Source of the DNA: Bradysia coprophila
Lineage: Eukaryota > Arthropoda > Insecta > Diptera > Sciaridae
Direction of reading: 5' to 3'
Assembly: GCF_014529535.1 (NCBI RefSeq)
Contig: NW_023503608.1
Span: forward strand, 7,118,501 to 7,182,500
DNA: 64,000 nt
Positions 10,452 through 21,739 of the stretch are shown piece by piece. Numbering within the stretch: position 1 is the stretch's first letter; each line of letters begins with the position of its first letter. Under the pieces are notes generated by a model. It saw only the letters and a list, made by a program, of their open reading frames with translations. It ran no database searches and was not told the DNA's origin. Made by a program: the position numbers and the translations under genes.

Positions 10452-12458
10452 AAACTGATGTTCATGAAATATTTTTCTGATCGACATATTGGTGAATAAT
10501 TTTGAATCAATGCAAAGATTTTATGATTTCTGAGAAACATCTGCACAACATAAGTCAAATAAAGACTAAAGACAACCATTAACAATTTCACTAATTTATA
10601 AAAACGCCAAAGTTTATCATCTAAATTTTTTACTGCTAAAATTCTTCATTTTCTCAATGAATTTCCATGTTACATATTGAACCATTACAGAGGCCTTTCA
10701 GCAACATTGAATAACACTCAACAAATAATAAGACTCGCCAGCGCTTAATGGGGATAGCATTTTTCTCTGACTCTTTTACATGCTTCAACAATTTTCAATT
10801 TAATATTGGCTCACTTTTCAAATATGGTTCATGCATAGCATATATATACACCGCACGTTATGCACACGTATGTTTCGCAATTTAATGTGTGCATTTCATG
10901 TTATGCAAAAAAAGTAAATCAATTAGAATTAGATGAAATACGCCAGACTGCTCACAAATGAGGTCTATAAGCAGAGAAAATGTTTTTTTTTTATATGATT
11001 TACTCCAATTTCAGATTACTTTCAATTAAAAGCAATAATGACGGGCGAGTGTGTTGTATAATCGGTCCTATTTTGTAATGTACGCCCCACATGGTTATGG
11101 AAAGTATAATTATTAACAAAAATTGTTTTATTGTGCAGTAGCAATAAAATTCAAATTTATCGTGCTAGAGTAGGCACTTATAATAAATCTGCTTTGAACA
11201 AAATCCAAAAAGCCATTTAATTTTTGTGAGTCTAATAAGATAAGGATTTCATTAAAACCAAAAATGTGCTAATTTGTAATTAATCTACAGTGTATGCAAA
11301 GTAACGAAATATTCAACAAAAACCGAAGTTAGTCAAGAATATGAAGTACCAACCACTCAATGTTTTACTATGGAAAATGTTCAACACCCCTCTGCTCATA
11401 AGAGATCATAATTTCACAGACTGTGTCAATATAATTAAGCCAGATAATTTGAACAAAAATCCAGATAAAGAAGAAAAAAAATATATTTTTTTCAATAAAC
11501 GAACAAAAAGAAACCTAAGTAAATTTTGATCTTTAGAAGAGCCGCTTCTAACAAAGTTTTAGGCAACGATTAAGTAAAAGTTTTACTACAGAGGTAACTT
11601 TTGAATCTATCACTTCAATTGTTGTAAATATTTTTAACAGATTCAAGTAATAAATCTTTACTTCATTTGTGTTAACTCGCATTTTGCCATAAATACGACG
11701 TAGTAAGAACTCAATGTCTGTCGGTACGAGATGGTATAACTGCCATATCGGTATGTTTTTTTTTCGCCCATACAGGTTTTCTAGACAGAAAATGGCGAAG
11801 ATTAAAAAAATCACTCAATTCACTTTGAATGCATTGTTCATAGTAAGGTGATAAAAATTGCAAAATTCACTGCGTGTCTAAGGAACAAATGAACGAAATA
11901 ACCACAATTAACGATTATTCTGATACCATCAGAGTTTATTTCAAAGTCATCGATGACATAAAGATTAGGTTTTTTTTTCTAAGTAAATTTTTATTACATT
12001 TTTCTATTGTTCGTGCAATGGCAAAATATGGTGAAAAATTCAATTGTAAAAAAAATTAAGTCACTCAAACACTGGCTTGTTAAATAATTGCGTTTTAAAT
12101 ATTGATCGAAGATATTTATTTAAAATAAATATTTTTCTTTAAGAAGAAAAATCAATTGATTTAATAGTTTGACCCAATTTTATTGAAATGATTTGTGTGG
12201 CTCAGAGTCAAAGTTGATTTGCGTGCGATGTAGACAAATATCTTAATAAATCAGATAGGTAAGAAGAAGGCGAGTTTTATTAATATAAAAACGTTTGCTT
12301 TCAATTTGTCGTGGGGTAACATTATACTATAACCATTTGAACAGCGAAATAAAATTTATCTGAAAATGACAACAAAACAAAAATCCACCAATTCAACTAA
12401 TCTCATTACGTCAGTATACAGTCGAACACACACAATATTATTAAAATGCTTACATGTT
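10452..12458. other. Intergenic, no gene seen
   Basis: AT-rich. Short frames at 11341 (+), 11548-11814 (-, 88 codons) and 11874 (+) show no domain. Confidence 0.45.
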
Positions 12459-12824
12459 TAGGCCTGCTTTGAATCCGGGGAGTGTGGGATATTGGGCTGA
12501 ATATGTGTTTTTCTGGTCCGGAAGGCTTAAATATTGGACCCGTATTTTTTTTTAGAATTTAAAAAAATAGTTTAGGCATGGGGAGCAAAGCATTTGTACA
12601 AATGTACGAAAGCGTTGGTTAGAAGAGTAAAAAAGATATACACCATCATTCTCCTCTCTTCTAACCAACGCTTTCGTACATTTGTACAAATGCTTTGCTC
12701 CCCATGCCTAAACTATTTTTTTAAATTCTAAAAAAAAATACGGGTCCAATATTTAAGCCTTCCGGACCAGAAAAACACATATTCAGCCCAATATCCCACA
12801 CTCCCCGGATTCAGAGCAGGCCTA
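12459..12824. mobile_element. 366-bp near-perfect foldback element, Mutator-like
   Basis: Two arms of about 168 bp, differing at a single visible position (CTTTGAA versus CTCTGAA near the tips), are separated by a ~27-bp loop. The tips are TAGGCCTGC and GCAGGCCTA. An exact 9-bp direct repeat TTACATGTT flanks it (12450-12458 and 12825-12833). Long inverted repeats with a 9-bp duplication are characteristic of Mutator-like (MULE) elements. If transcribed, it would form a long, almost perfect double-stranded RNA. Confidence 0.85.
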
Positions 12825-12833
12825 TTACATGTT

Positions 12834-13345
12834 GAATGTTGCATTTTAAGAAAGTCAATAACTCGAACAAACATTTATTAGATAATGGAATCAGCTCTCA
12901 CATGCGCATATTATCGAAATATTCGCGCTTCAGATCACAATTCATTAATGTTTCATTTTGGTTAATTTCATTAAACATTAAGATTATCTCATATCTTTCC
13001 CATTGACATGCTAAATTTTACACCATTTTTTTATCCACACATTTTATTGATATCGGAAGCGGTTCATTGTCTGCGGCTTTCGTGACTTTTGTTGAATGAA
13101 TGGATATGGTAAACATGTGTTTATATCATAACTTTCTTGTTATTTTCGGTTACATTATAAAATTGATTAAAGCAAAAAAAAAATGAACAAAAAAGGAAGA
13201 TTATGTTGAAGATGGTTGCTCGAACAGTGAAGTTGCTCCACCTCACATATGAAATGTGTGAGAATTTCAGCCTGAATTTCAATGAAGAAATGCCTCACTT
13301 TCCAAGGGTGTAGTGAGTAAACACACTGTACGTGATAACTGAAGG
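12834..13345. other. Intergenic, no gene seen
   Basis: AT-rich spacer with nothing recognisable. Confidence 0.5.
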
Positions 13346-13470
13346 TGAGTCTTTATTTCAACTTACGAAAAAAACACTCCGTTTACTCTTTAAACAATAG
13401 AAAAGAGGCGTGGTCTAGCTAAACGGAGGCAAAACGGAGTGGTTTTTCTGTAAGTGGAAATCAAGCCTAC
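13346..13470. mobile_element. MITE family 'TGGCTTGAT', copy 2
   Basis: The right end, read on the opposite strand, is GGCTTGATTTCCACTTAC and matches the left end TTTATTTCAACTTACG followed by AAAAAACACTCCGTTT. The arms share AAACGGAGTG with the copy's own centre. It is a diverged relative of the copies at 10331 and 47246. Exact ends are uncertain by a few bases. Confidence 0.6.
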
Positions 13471-13867
13471 ACATTAAAAAGTACAACAAATTTCAGATAA
13501 AAATCGTGATTTCTGAATACATGACGACAATTGTTTGTATATGCCGATATTTACTTGCAAGACCTTTCGTTGAGTACCATCTGTTGAAAGATTTTTGAAA
13601 GATTTATTTCTGCATTTTCCATTTCGGATATAAAACGACCGAAAGGATATAGGCTTTTTGAGACATCATCTTTTTTCGCTAACAACATGTGGATATCGGT
13701 ACTGCCATATTACATCATTATTACTTCCCAATTGAATTAATTTTTTCTTTAAACAAACTTGCATTTTCAACTAATCTGTCACTTCTTTTGTTAAAAGAAA
13801 TCCATTGTGTTTCGTATGATATCTTTCACTTCTTTGGTTTCAGCATGGCTAATTTTACTAAAAAGAG

Positions 13868-13943
13868 TTCACAGTAGCTCAATTGGTTAGAGCATCACCC
13901 CGGCAAGATGAAGATTGTGGGTTCGGATCCCACTTGTGTACCA
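13868..13943 (+). tRNA. tRNA-like gene, apparent anticodon GGC; possibly a pseudogene
   Basis: The sequence folds as a cloverleaf. The acceptor arm pairs six of seven positions. The D arm is GCTC-AATTGGTTA-GAGC. The anticodon arm is TCACC-CCGGCAA-GATGA with one mismatched pair. The T arm GTGGG-TTCGGAT-CCCAC has a perfect stem. Box A (TAGCTCAATTGG) and box B (GGTTCGGATCC, one base off consensus) are present, and a run of seven T at 13945-13951 follows as a pol III terminator. By position the anticodon is GGC (Ala). However, base 33 is C rather than T, the G3:U70 identity pair of tRNA-Ala is absent, and CCA appears genomically encoded. It may be a decayed tRNA or a tRNA-derived SINE head. Confidence 0.55.
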
Positions 13944-13951
13944 ATTTTTTT

Positions 13952-16900
13952 GAATTCAATTACATGCCCATCAGCACACCACAAACCATTTACACTTACA
14001 TGTGCTCTAATGATCCGTTGCCAAAACGTAATATTATATCACGCTCGTGAAAGTGATGCATGATACCTTTTTCGTTGATCGACTTGTTCTCAACGGCCCA
14101 ATTACCGTCAGCTGATAAATTGAACTACTTTCAGATAACCGGACTAACAAAAACAAGCCTTGATGCTACTACGATATACCCGGATAAATTCAAAAGACAG
14201 CTGTAAATTCAATATAGCTGACGAAAATTAGGCCAATGTATGATTGAGGTTGGAAATGATCAAATTCATTATCGCTTCGATAATGTTAATAAGAGACATC
14301 AATGCTTGGTTAGCAATGAAGTGGGTTCTAAGAAAATATTATTTTATGGAATATTGCTTGATAGTTAATCATTCAGCGATAATAAATGTCTGCATTGCAC
14401 TTCAATATTATTATTGTGTATACACATTTGTTCGTCGATTTACCAATTTATTGTTTTTTATAATTGAAAATTCACAAAAGAAACACGAAAACCGTCAAGG
14501 ACATACTCTCAATTTTATTCACGACATCACATCGCCGTATAGCAATTATTGGTATTTTATAAATGCAAAAGGTGCCCATGTACCAAAAGCAAAACAAAAA
14601 AAAAATGAGTATTGGATAGTAACGGCTGTGTATGGTACATTCAACGCGATGTAGTAATATAAAATAATTTTTGTTTAATATAAATTTCATAACAAAACTA
14701 TTCAATTATGAGCAACTAGGAAAACTTTACTCGTCTTTGAGAGGAATGAGAATCGGGTTTCTGTCTGAACTATTATCCATTGTACACCATAGTGTTGATT
14801 ATCTGCATCTATAGCAAGATAACTATCAATCTACAAATGTATGATTTATTGGAAAATGTATGGCAACCAATGCTTAAAATGCATAGTCTTGGGCATGGCA
14901 CAAATTATCTATTTGTGTTCTTCTAAAATCTTACACCAAAAAACACTCTACGAAATAAACTTTCGATTATTTTAAGGTTTTCGCTTGATATCAATTTGCT
15001 TCATAGTATAAAGACTGTCTGTGGCGATCTCATGTTCGTGTATGAAAATAATAAATTTGCTCAACCAATATGTTCGAATGAAAATCTTTTAGGTTACAAT
15101 GTGAGGTCACATCATATCAGAGTTATGATTATAATTACAGATACATGTAGTCACAACAAAATTATTATTAATATGTTTACGATGTCCCTGCCGATATACA
15201 CACGAAGGAACCGATTCCCTCTGCAGATGGATAAGTCATATGTTAATAGATGCAGTCCGACACAAAAAAGGGAACTGTTGAGTTGAACAGAAGTAGTAGA
15301 TTTGATGATTATGAAACGAATTGGTATTTAAAAAATCTGTTTGTGCTTTCAAGAATAGTATTTAGCAATAAGCTGCTACAAAGAACGACAAGCAAATTTT
15401 ATTTTATCAAGTTAATATGGATACAGCAAACAAACTGTAACAATTAGGTCTTAAATAATATATTTTTGTGTATTGCAAAAGCGCAGACTACCACACCACT
15501 GTGGCAAACTGCAGCGTAGAAAAGTAAACAAATATTTCGGCAATTGTTTTCGTATGTAGCCTACATATTACATTGACGGTAGACTTACAATTCAATTTTT
15601 TCTTATAATACCTGCCCCAGTGCCAAACAGGTTTATTGTAAAAAGGTAATTTTCTGTTTCAATTATCAGTCTACGTGCCCACTGTCAACATGCAACGTGC
15701 TAAGTATAACACATGAATTAAAAAAAACTGAATTATATCAGTGATTCAACCACGTCACACGTAAATCATGTTCATCAGCTAGTAAACTAAGATTACATAC
15801 CATATTCATCACATCATTAATATAAAAACCATAAAAAAAATCAAAGAAAAACGATTTAAACTGCACTACTACTGCCAAATGAATCTGAAAAATGTTCGCC
15901 TAATCAATCTCCTAGTTTAGTTCGAAGTTTAAAACTTTAACGAATCCAAAACTCAAAGAAGAAACACAATTTAAAGAAAATATTTTTTTTTGTAAAAACA
16001 GACTTGTAAATAAATTATGTGCAGTGGATATGCTGTGCTGTATCTCCGTGACATTTTCTGTTAATAAATAATGCACACGTTTTATTTATTTGGTTCGATT
16101 TGATATACGGCGTTTGATTGTAAAGCGTAAAAATATTCAATCTTAAATATGCATCACAAATGCAAAAGGAACACATTTTATATGTCCAGTGTGCATTGCA
16201 TCGATATGCACCGAACCAACTAACCTACTGAAATCGCAATAAATGTGTTATGCTCTCAGGTCTGAAAGAATTTTTTTTTTTTTAGATTATGATAAGTCTC
16301 CTCAACTCGAGTAGCATTGCATAATATGCACAATTTCACTATATGGCATTATTATATGCGCTCTGTGTCTATTACATCTGGTTTTCGTTTGTTTCGTATT
16401 ATTAGTGCAATGTTGCAAAGTTTTATGTATACTGTTGAGACATTTAATTTTGTTGTACCTCAAGGTGTTGGTTGACTGAAAATATCAATCTGTTTTCTGC
16501 TCATATTATGATGGTTTCAATAGACTGTGTTTGACTGGAGAACCTTTTACCGAGATTTATCTAAGATTTATTTATTGCCTCATAATTTGACCCTTAACTT
16601 CGAATACATTTTAAGGGTTTTAAATCTTTAACAGATGGCAAGCGTACGATTACAATTGTTATCGAATCTATAACTTGATTTGATCTAATTCTAAGAATTT
16701 TTGAAGAAATGAATTGCAATCTTTTACTTTGTTTGTTTTAACATCTATTTTGCTAAATAAGAGTCCGTCTGGAAACTTACGAGTGAAAAGAACATTTGCT
16801 AAGAACATTGAAATTTTACTATCTAAAGTAATAGATTTCGCTAAAAGAAGAGCCGGATGGTATCGTTCCAGGAATACTCGGGGAATTCCATCTCTGAATG

Positions 16901-17010
16901 TATTTTTGTAGAGTTACCTAATTGCAAACTATAGTTTTATTTCCAAGGCAAAAAATACTCAGAAATACTGCAAATTCCACCACCACAATACTACAGATAG
17001 ATGTTGTACT
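13952..17010. other. Intergenic, no supported gene
   Basis: The longest frame (to 14654, about 130 codons from an ATG near 14255) has no domain and is within chance expectation. Other frames at 14996-15447 are short. A block at about 16630-16680 (GATGGCAAGCGTACGATTAC, TTGTTATCGA) looks like a decayed piece of the 'ATCGATAAC' MITE family. Confidence 0.45.
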
Positions 17011-17018
17011 GATAAATC

Positions 17019-17167
17019 CAATACCCTCTCTAGCAACCTAACTACATTTAAGATGGTGGTAAACATGCAACGTAGCCTTTAGTCAACAGAGCAGAATTCT
17101 ACAATCAAAGGAAGAAGGTGGTATTTTGACAGCGTCAAAACGGATTCTGTTCGATAGAGAGGGTATT
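17019..17167. mobile_element. 149-bp MITE with 8-bp target duplication
   Basis: The ends AATACCCTCTCTA and (opposite strand) AATACCCTCTCTATC are inverted repeats. GATAAATC occurs directly on both sides (17011-17018 and 17168-17175), an exact 8-bp duplication. Eight bases fits hAT or P-type insertion, but the tip sequence is not a typical hAT tip. A lone half-end (ATACCCTCTCCAGCA) also occurs near 20661. Confidence 0.75.
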
Positions 17168-17175
17168 GATAAATC

Positions 17176-17957
17176 TAAATTTATATTGAATAGGTGAAAT
17201 TGCCTTCAAATTTATCCTTTACCTTGATGAGCCGTTTTAAATTAATGATTAAAATTTACATTGACAGGATACATTTTATCCTTACTGGATGACATATGTG
17301 CCTTTTAGTAGCCTGTTCGGTCCTGGTTTCTCTTTTAAAGCATTTTTTAATGTTTGATACAAACTCGTTTACTGGAGAAAGATAACAAAATAATTAACCG
17401 TCCCGTCCCTAATTTAAATTAAGTCGTATGATTGGATTGTACCGTGTACAATGTACACACTTCCGTTCAGACTACTAGTCATTATTTTTCCCATGGCAAC
17501 GAGTCATTTACAAAGTTGATACGGCCTATTCTACTACCGTAAATGTTAAATCAAACGTGTGTTCCACGACCTACCTTTATTCGAGCAAAAAGTTTTTTTT
17601 TGCTAAATTAAAAAAAAATCCAATGCAAGTGTTGTCGATACTTCATTGGTTGTTTTAACTAGCAAAAGATATTTTTGCTTGATATATTATGTTCGCTTTA
17701 AATTTCAGCCATAGTGCACACGTATAATTTTATATACGGATATCTATATACGAGATGATATTTGTACATATTCATTATTAATGTGTCGTGAAAATATAAT
17801 CTGAACGTTGTTTGGTTTACTATTCGGTTATATGGAGACACAAAAAAAGAGTATGGGTTCACCTTTTGGGTGAGCTCTTTGGTGTGGATGCAGTGAACGA
17901 CAACAGTGGTTTTGGGTAGGGGACACTCATGTATTATGGGTTGTTGATACTAAATCG
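17176..17957. other. Upstream region of the first cuticle gene
   Basis: No gene. It probably contains control sequences for the cuticle gene. A short imperfect hairpin (GGTTCACC-TTTT-GGGTGAGC) sits at about 17858-17878, roughly 120 bp before the start of transcription. Confidence 0.35.
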
Positions 17958-17994
17958 TATAAAAGAGGTTTTGGCCATCGAAACATCATCAGTG
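17958..17994 (+). promoter_or_regulatory. Core promoter: TATA box plus initiator
   Basis: TATAAAAG at 17958-17965 is followed by an arthropod-type initiator TCAGTG at 17989-17994, with the A (17991) 33 bases downstream of the first T of the TATA box. This gives a ~80-base 5' UTR before the cuticle gene's ATG. Spacing and sequence match developmentally regulated insect promoters. Confidence 0.8.
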
Positions 17995-18071
17995 TGACTT
18001 TAGTGTTTTATTCATTTACACAAACGTATTTTCTTTCGTAACTCAGGATTATTAAAAATAAATAAATAAAC

Positions 18072-19536
18072 ATGAAGGTACGACCATAATATATTATTGA
18101 ATCAAACATTGAGTGCTGGAAAAGGATCTGTGAATAAATAAAACCGACAAGGAAAAGTATTGTGACTATCCATGTAACGTTGATTACTTTTGTTCAACGG
18201 AAGGACTTTACAGTGTTTTGTTTTTATATTTTTTTGTGTAAACGCTTCACAAGGATAAAATGTAGCTAAAACAAAAGAAATCGGTGTAGGGATGTGCCAG
18301 TGCAATTTTATTGTCGGAAAATATCCAATTTTTTGCTAAGGATTTAATACAATTTTCAACTGAAGGATCATTTTTTCGCAAAGTATATTTCAAGGATGAA
18401 GCTTTATGCTTTCCCTTGTCAGTAAATATCGCCACTATTTAGCGTCACATTTATAAATCGTATAAGAGAAACTTCTTCACAAAAATTTATCGTGTAAAAT
18501 TCACATACATCTACTGTTGTAATATTTTGTATAGCTTAATTAAGATGTGAACTGAAGGAACTGTGAAGACATTCGAAATATGTTCAAAAATAGATAATTA
18601 TTTGTCCTTTATTTTGCAAGTTGTTTTATTTAAGAAAATCTTAATTGTTCTAGAGCGACAAAAACATGTCTCATGAAATAGGAACTGTCGACTAATTATT
18701 TTTAGTTGTTCTAAATAGAACAAAAGTCAGTTCTGAATGCTTTTGTAACACTTTGCTTTGTAATTTCAAGTAAAAATTAATTTGTCCATTAGATCTTCGA
18801 TGTCACAGTAATTTACTAAATCAAAGATAACCAATTTTCAGGGCAAACTATTGCTACTGTTGAATGAAATTTAAAAAGAAAACCCTTATCCCACTGTGGG
18901 GTCTTGTTGACAGACTCCTGCATGAAGAATATACTTAAGAAGTTATGAAAATTTAAATTAGAAACTCTCCAGCCAACCTCGAATCATTATGAATGGAATA
19001 TACTTCACATCAAAGGACCAAACAACCAACTCAATTGCATTTTCTAATTTACAGTATTTCGTAGCAGTTCTATTGTTTGCTGCTTTGGCACAAGCATCCC
19101 CAATCGAATACGGTCATTATGCTGCTCCCGCTCTAGTTCACGCACCAGTTTATCATGCACCAATTGCCAAACACGTTGTTGAACCAATTGTAAATTTAAC
19201 GACCAAAATTACTCTCATCGAAAAACTTACCAAAAACATTCTTTTTTTATTAACAAACAGGCCTATCCAAAATACTCGTTCAACTATGGCATCAAGGATC
19301 CACACACCGGTGACATTAAATCCCAAGCCGAAGAACGTGACGGTGATGTTGTTAAAGGACAATACTCTTTGGTCGAACCAGACGGTTCCGTACGAACTGT
19401 TGACTACACAGCCGATGATCACAACGGATTCAACGCTGTTGTACACAAATCGGCACCCACTCACCACGTAGCTCCTAAAGTAATTGCCGCACCACTTCAC
19501 TATGCACCAGCGCCCATTCTCAGTCACTATCACTAA
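18072..19536 (+). CDS. Cuticular protein, RR-2 type (CPR family)
   Basis: Three exons: 18072-18077 (only Met-Lys), 19055-19189 and 19261-19536, joined at GT-AG sites without phase change, give 138 residues. Residues 1-17 form a signal peptide (hydrophobic [14 protein letters not shown], cleavage likely before SPIEYG). The middle carries AxPxxHAP-type repeats common in cuticle proteins. The Rebers-Riddiford RR-2 chitin-binding domain starts about residue 48: [14 protein letters not shown], then [17 protein letters not shown] and [17 protein letters not shown]. This is the form usual in hard cuticle. The C-terminus is His/Pro/Ala rich and ends SHYH. The protein is secreted and binds chitin in exoskeleton. 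The micro-exon start followed by a ~1-kb intron is repeated in the other RR-2 gene here. Confidence 0.95.
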
Positions 19537-19802
19537 ATTCGCTGTAAACGAACGTTTATAAGAGAAATATTCATTCAAACCATAAATAATGTGCACGCCG
19601 ACCCATTCAACTCGTAATTTTCATTTTGAAAGATTTTTATTTTAATATTAATCGTACTCTTCTTAAACCCACCAAAAACACACACACACACCCTACTTTC
19701 AATACTATTCACTGCTATCACCTTCTATTTCTCCTCATTTCACTTTTTTCTTTAAAGCACGCAGACCGTTCTTTTCTTTGCATTTTGTTGTGTAATACAA
19801 TC

Positions 19803-19808
19803 AATAAA
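19803..19808 (+). terminator. Candidate poly(A) signal of the first cuticle gene
   Basis: AATAAA lies 267 bases after the stop codon. An earlier weak ATAAATAA (about 19583) is an alternative. Confidence 0.45.
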
Positions 19809-19809
19809 A

Positions 19810-20960
19810 AAACAAGTATATTATGGTGACTGCTTGGTATGTAATAATTTCTTGTATATAGCGTTACCTGGCCGCGAATAGTGCAAACGTTACCTTTTCT
19901 CTCATAAGTTATAGTAGACTCTAAGATCTTTAAACCAAATTACACTGTTACTTATTCTCAGCCAACATTCATACTTCTTTCACCATTGAGAATATTCGCA
20001 AGATGTCGAGGGGGAAAATGGTTTGTTGCTTTGGTGAATTTATACCAATCGATCTTTTGCTTCATCGAAGAAATCTGTTGTTGGTAAATGAGCTAAGAAC
20101 TTTTTTTTTATTTTCAATTTTTCGACTTTCTCGTAAGGTTGTATTTGTTTCTATAATTTATAAAAAAAATTATGTGATATAATTCTGTCCTCTAATTGTT
20201 AATTGATTGTTTATATTCTGCGATTATAATGTGGAATGTAAACGTTTGAGGTTGATGATTGATTTGAAAAGAAATGCTTTCTTCAATTTATTGTTACTCT
20301 ATTCCCCATTCTTTGTTCTTTTTTCTTTTTATTTTTCATACCAAACTTTCATTCATATTTTTTTTATTCATTTATTTGAATACTCATCGTATTTTTATGA
20401 GATTTTAGTAAGGACAAGATTTTAGTTTCTTGCTATTGTTTTATGGATTTATATCAATTTGATTTTTTTAAGGAAATCTTCTATTTTATTTGTAAACATT
20501 TTTTTATTGTCATACAGAGTACACGAAACAATGTGTCGAAGCAATGTAAATAACAAAAAAAAATAATAAAAATATCAAAAAATTAAAAATATTTTGTTTT
20601 GATTATTTCGATCGAACACTATTAAATAAAGATAATCTTCTACCAATAAGAGACGAGATACCCTCTCCAGCAGCATATTGAAATGTTTTACCCTGAAAAT
20701 GGTATATAACAATTACAACACTAATGTTTAACTAAATACAGGAAAAGTTAGTAATATTTAGACATGAATTTACTTCAGCTGGACCGCTCATGCAAACAAA
20801 ACTGCTATGGTTTTATCACTGCCACGCGCGTGTGTGTAACTATTCCACCCGCATAGGAATCAGGAATGGACTATCTGAAACAAATTCGTGTCTAAATTTC
20901 ACTGATGTTGATTATATCAGTAGTTTTTGAGCAAAAGTGCCAAGCCAGTTTGTCACCTTT
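19810..20960. other. Intergenic, no gene seen
   Basis: Very AT-rich with long T runs. No coding signal. A lone transposon half-end (ATACCCTCTCC) is present near 20661. Confidence 0.5.
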
Positions 20961-20962
20961 TT

Positions 20963-21728
20963 AGACCCGTACGAAGTACTAGGGTCTTATAGGTTTACGC
21001 ATACGTTTGTAACACGTCGAATTAGACTCCCTGAGTAATACGAAACCTATTGTGAGGCCCATAAGTGCTTTACGGTTTTTCGAAGATATCTCCGGACATT
21101 TAAACGCTATACTCGTAAATGATACATCAAATCAAAGATATTTACAATACTGATCGTATACCGCTTTTTATTAGATAGGTATTGACCGGTACGGTTCAGG
21201 AAAAAAAAGTTTATGAAATTATGGTCACCCGAGCGTGAGCTGGGTCTCTTGGAGTGATCTCTTATTTGGCTACTCGGCCGTACAGTGAACGTGGAGTATT
21301 TTGTCAATATCTCGAGTAAATTTTGACCGAATTTCATGATTTTTTTGTTTGAAAGGTATTAACGAATGTAAAGCGTTGGTACTATTTCCGGTCTCCTAAC
21401 AAAATGGCTGCCGGTGGCCGTTGGATTTTAGTAAAAGTGAAATAGAGTGGAAAAAATTGTACTTAGAGAGTTGCTGTTGACATAGAAGTAATTGGTTATG
21501 TGTGTGGGGTGCTTCATGCATTCTATATATGGACATCTATATATAACTATATGCAGCTATATTCATATGTGAAATGTTTATTTATAGTAAAATATAGGTA
21601 AATATGTTATTTGTATATGCTGTGTAAATAGGAATTTATAAAAATTGACTTCGTACGGGGCTGTCGATAATAAAGAGTTTCAAACTAAATGCTTTTGATA
21701 CGAATAGGTGTTTCGTACGGGTCGCCGT
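20963..21728. mobile_element. ~765-bp repeat-like element with 'GACCCGTACGAA' ends
   Basis: GACCCGTACGAA at about 20965 is mirrored by TTCGTACGGGTC at about 21713, and a second inner copy (TTCGTACGGGGC) is near 21649. The left 200 bp is less AT-rich than its surroundings (GGGTCTTATAGGTTTACGCA, ACACGTCGAATTAGACTCCC), suggesting foreign origin. No transposase frame and no clear target duplication, so this is a moderate call. Confidence 0.45.
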
Positions 21729-21739
21729 TAGCTATATTT

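Noticed and set aside
14244-14654. 136-codon plus-strand frame
   Set aside because: No domain, begins with a non-ATG codon unless shortened, and such a length is expected about once by chance in a window of this base composition.
19153-19596. 147-codon minus-strand frame
   Set aside because: Lies across the RR-2 exon of the first cuticle gene and is its antisense shadow.
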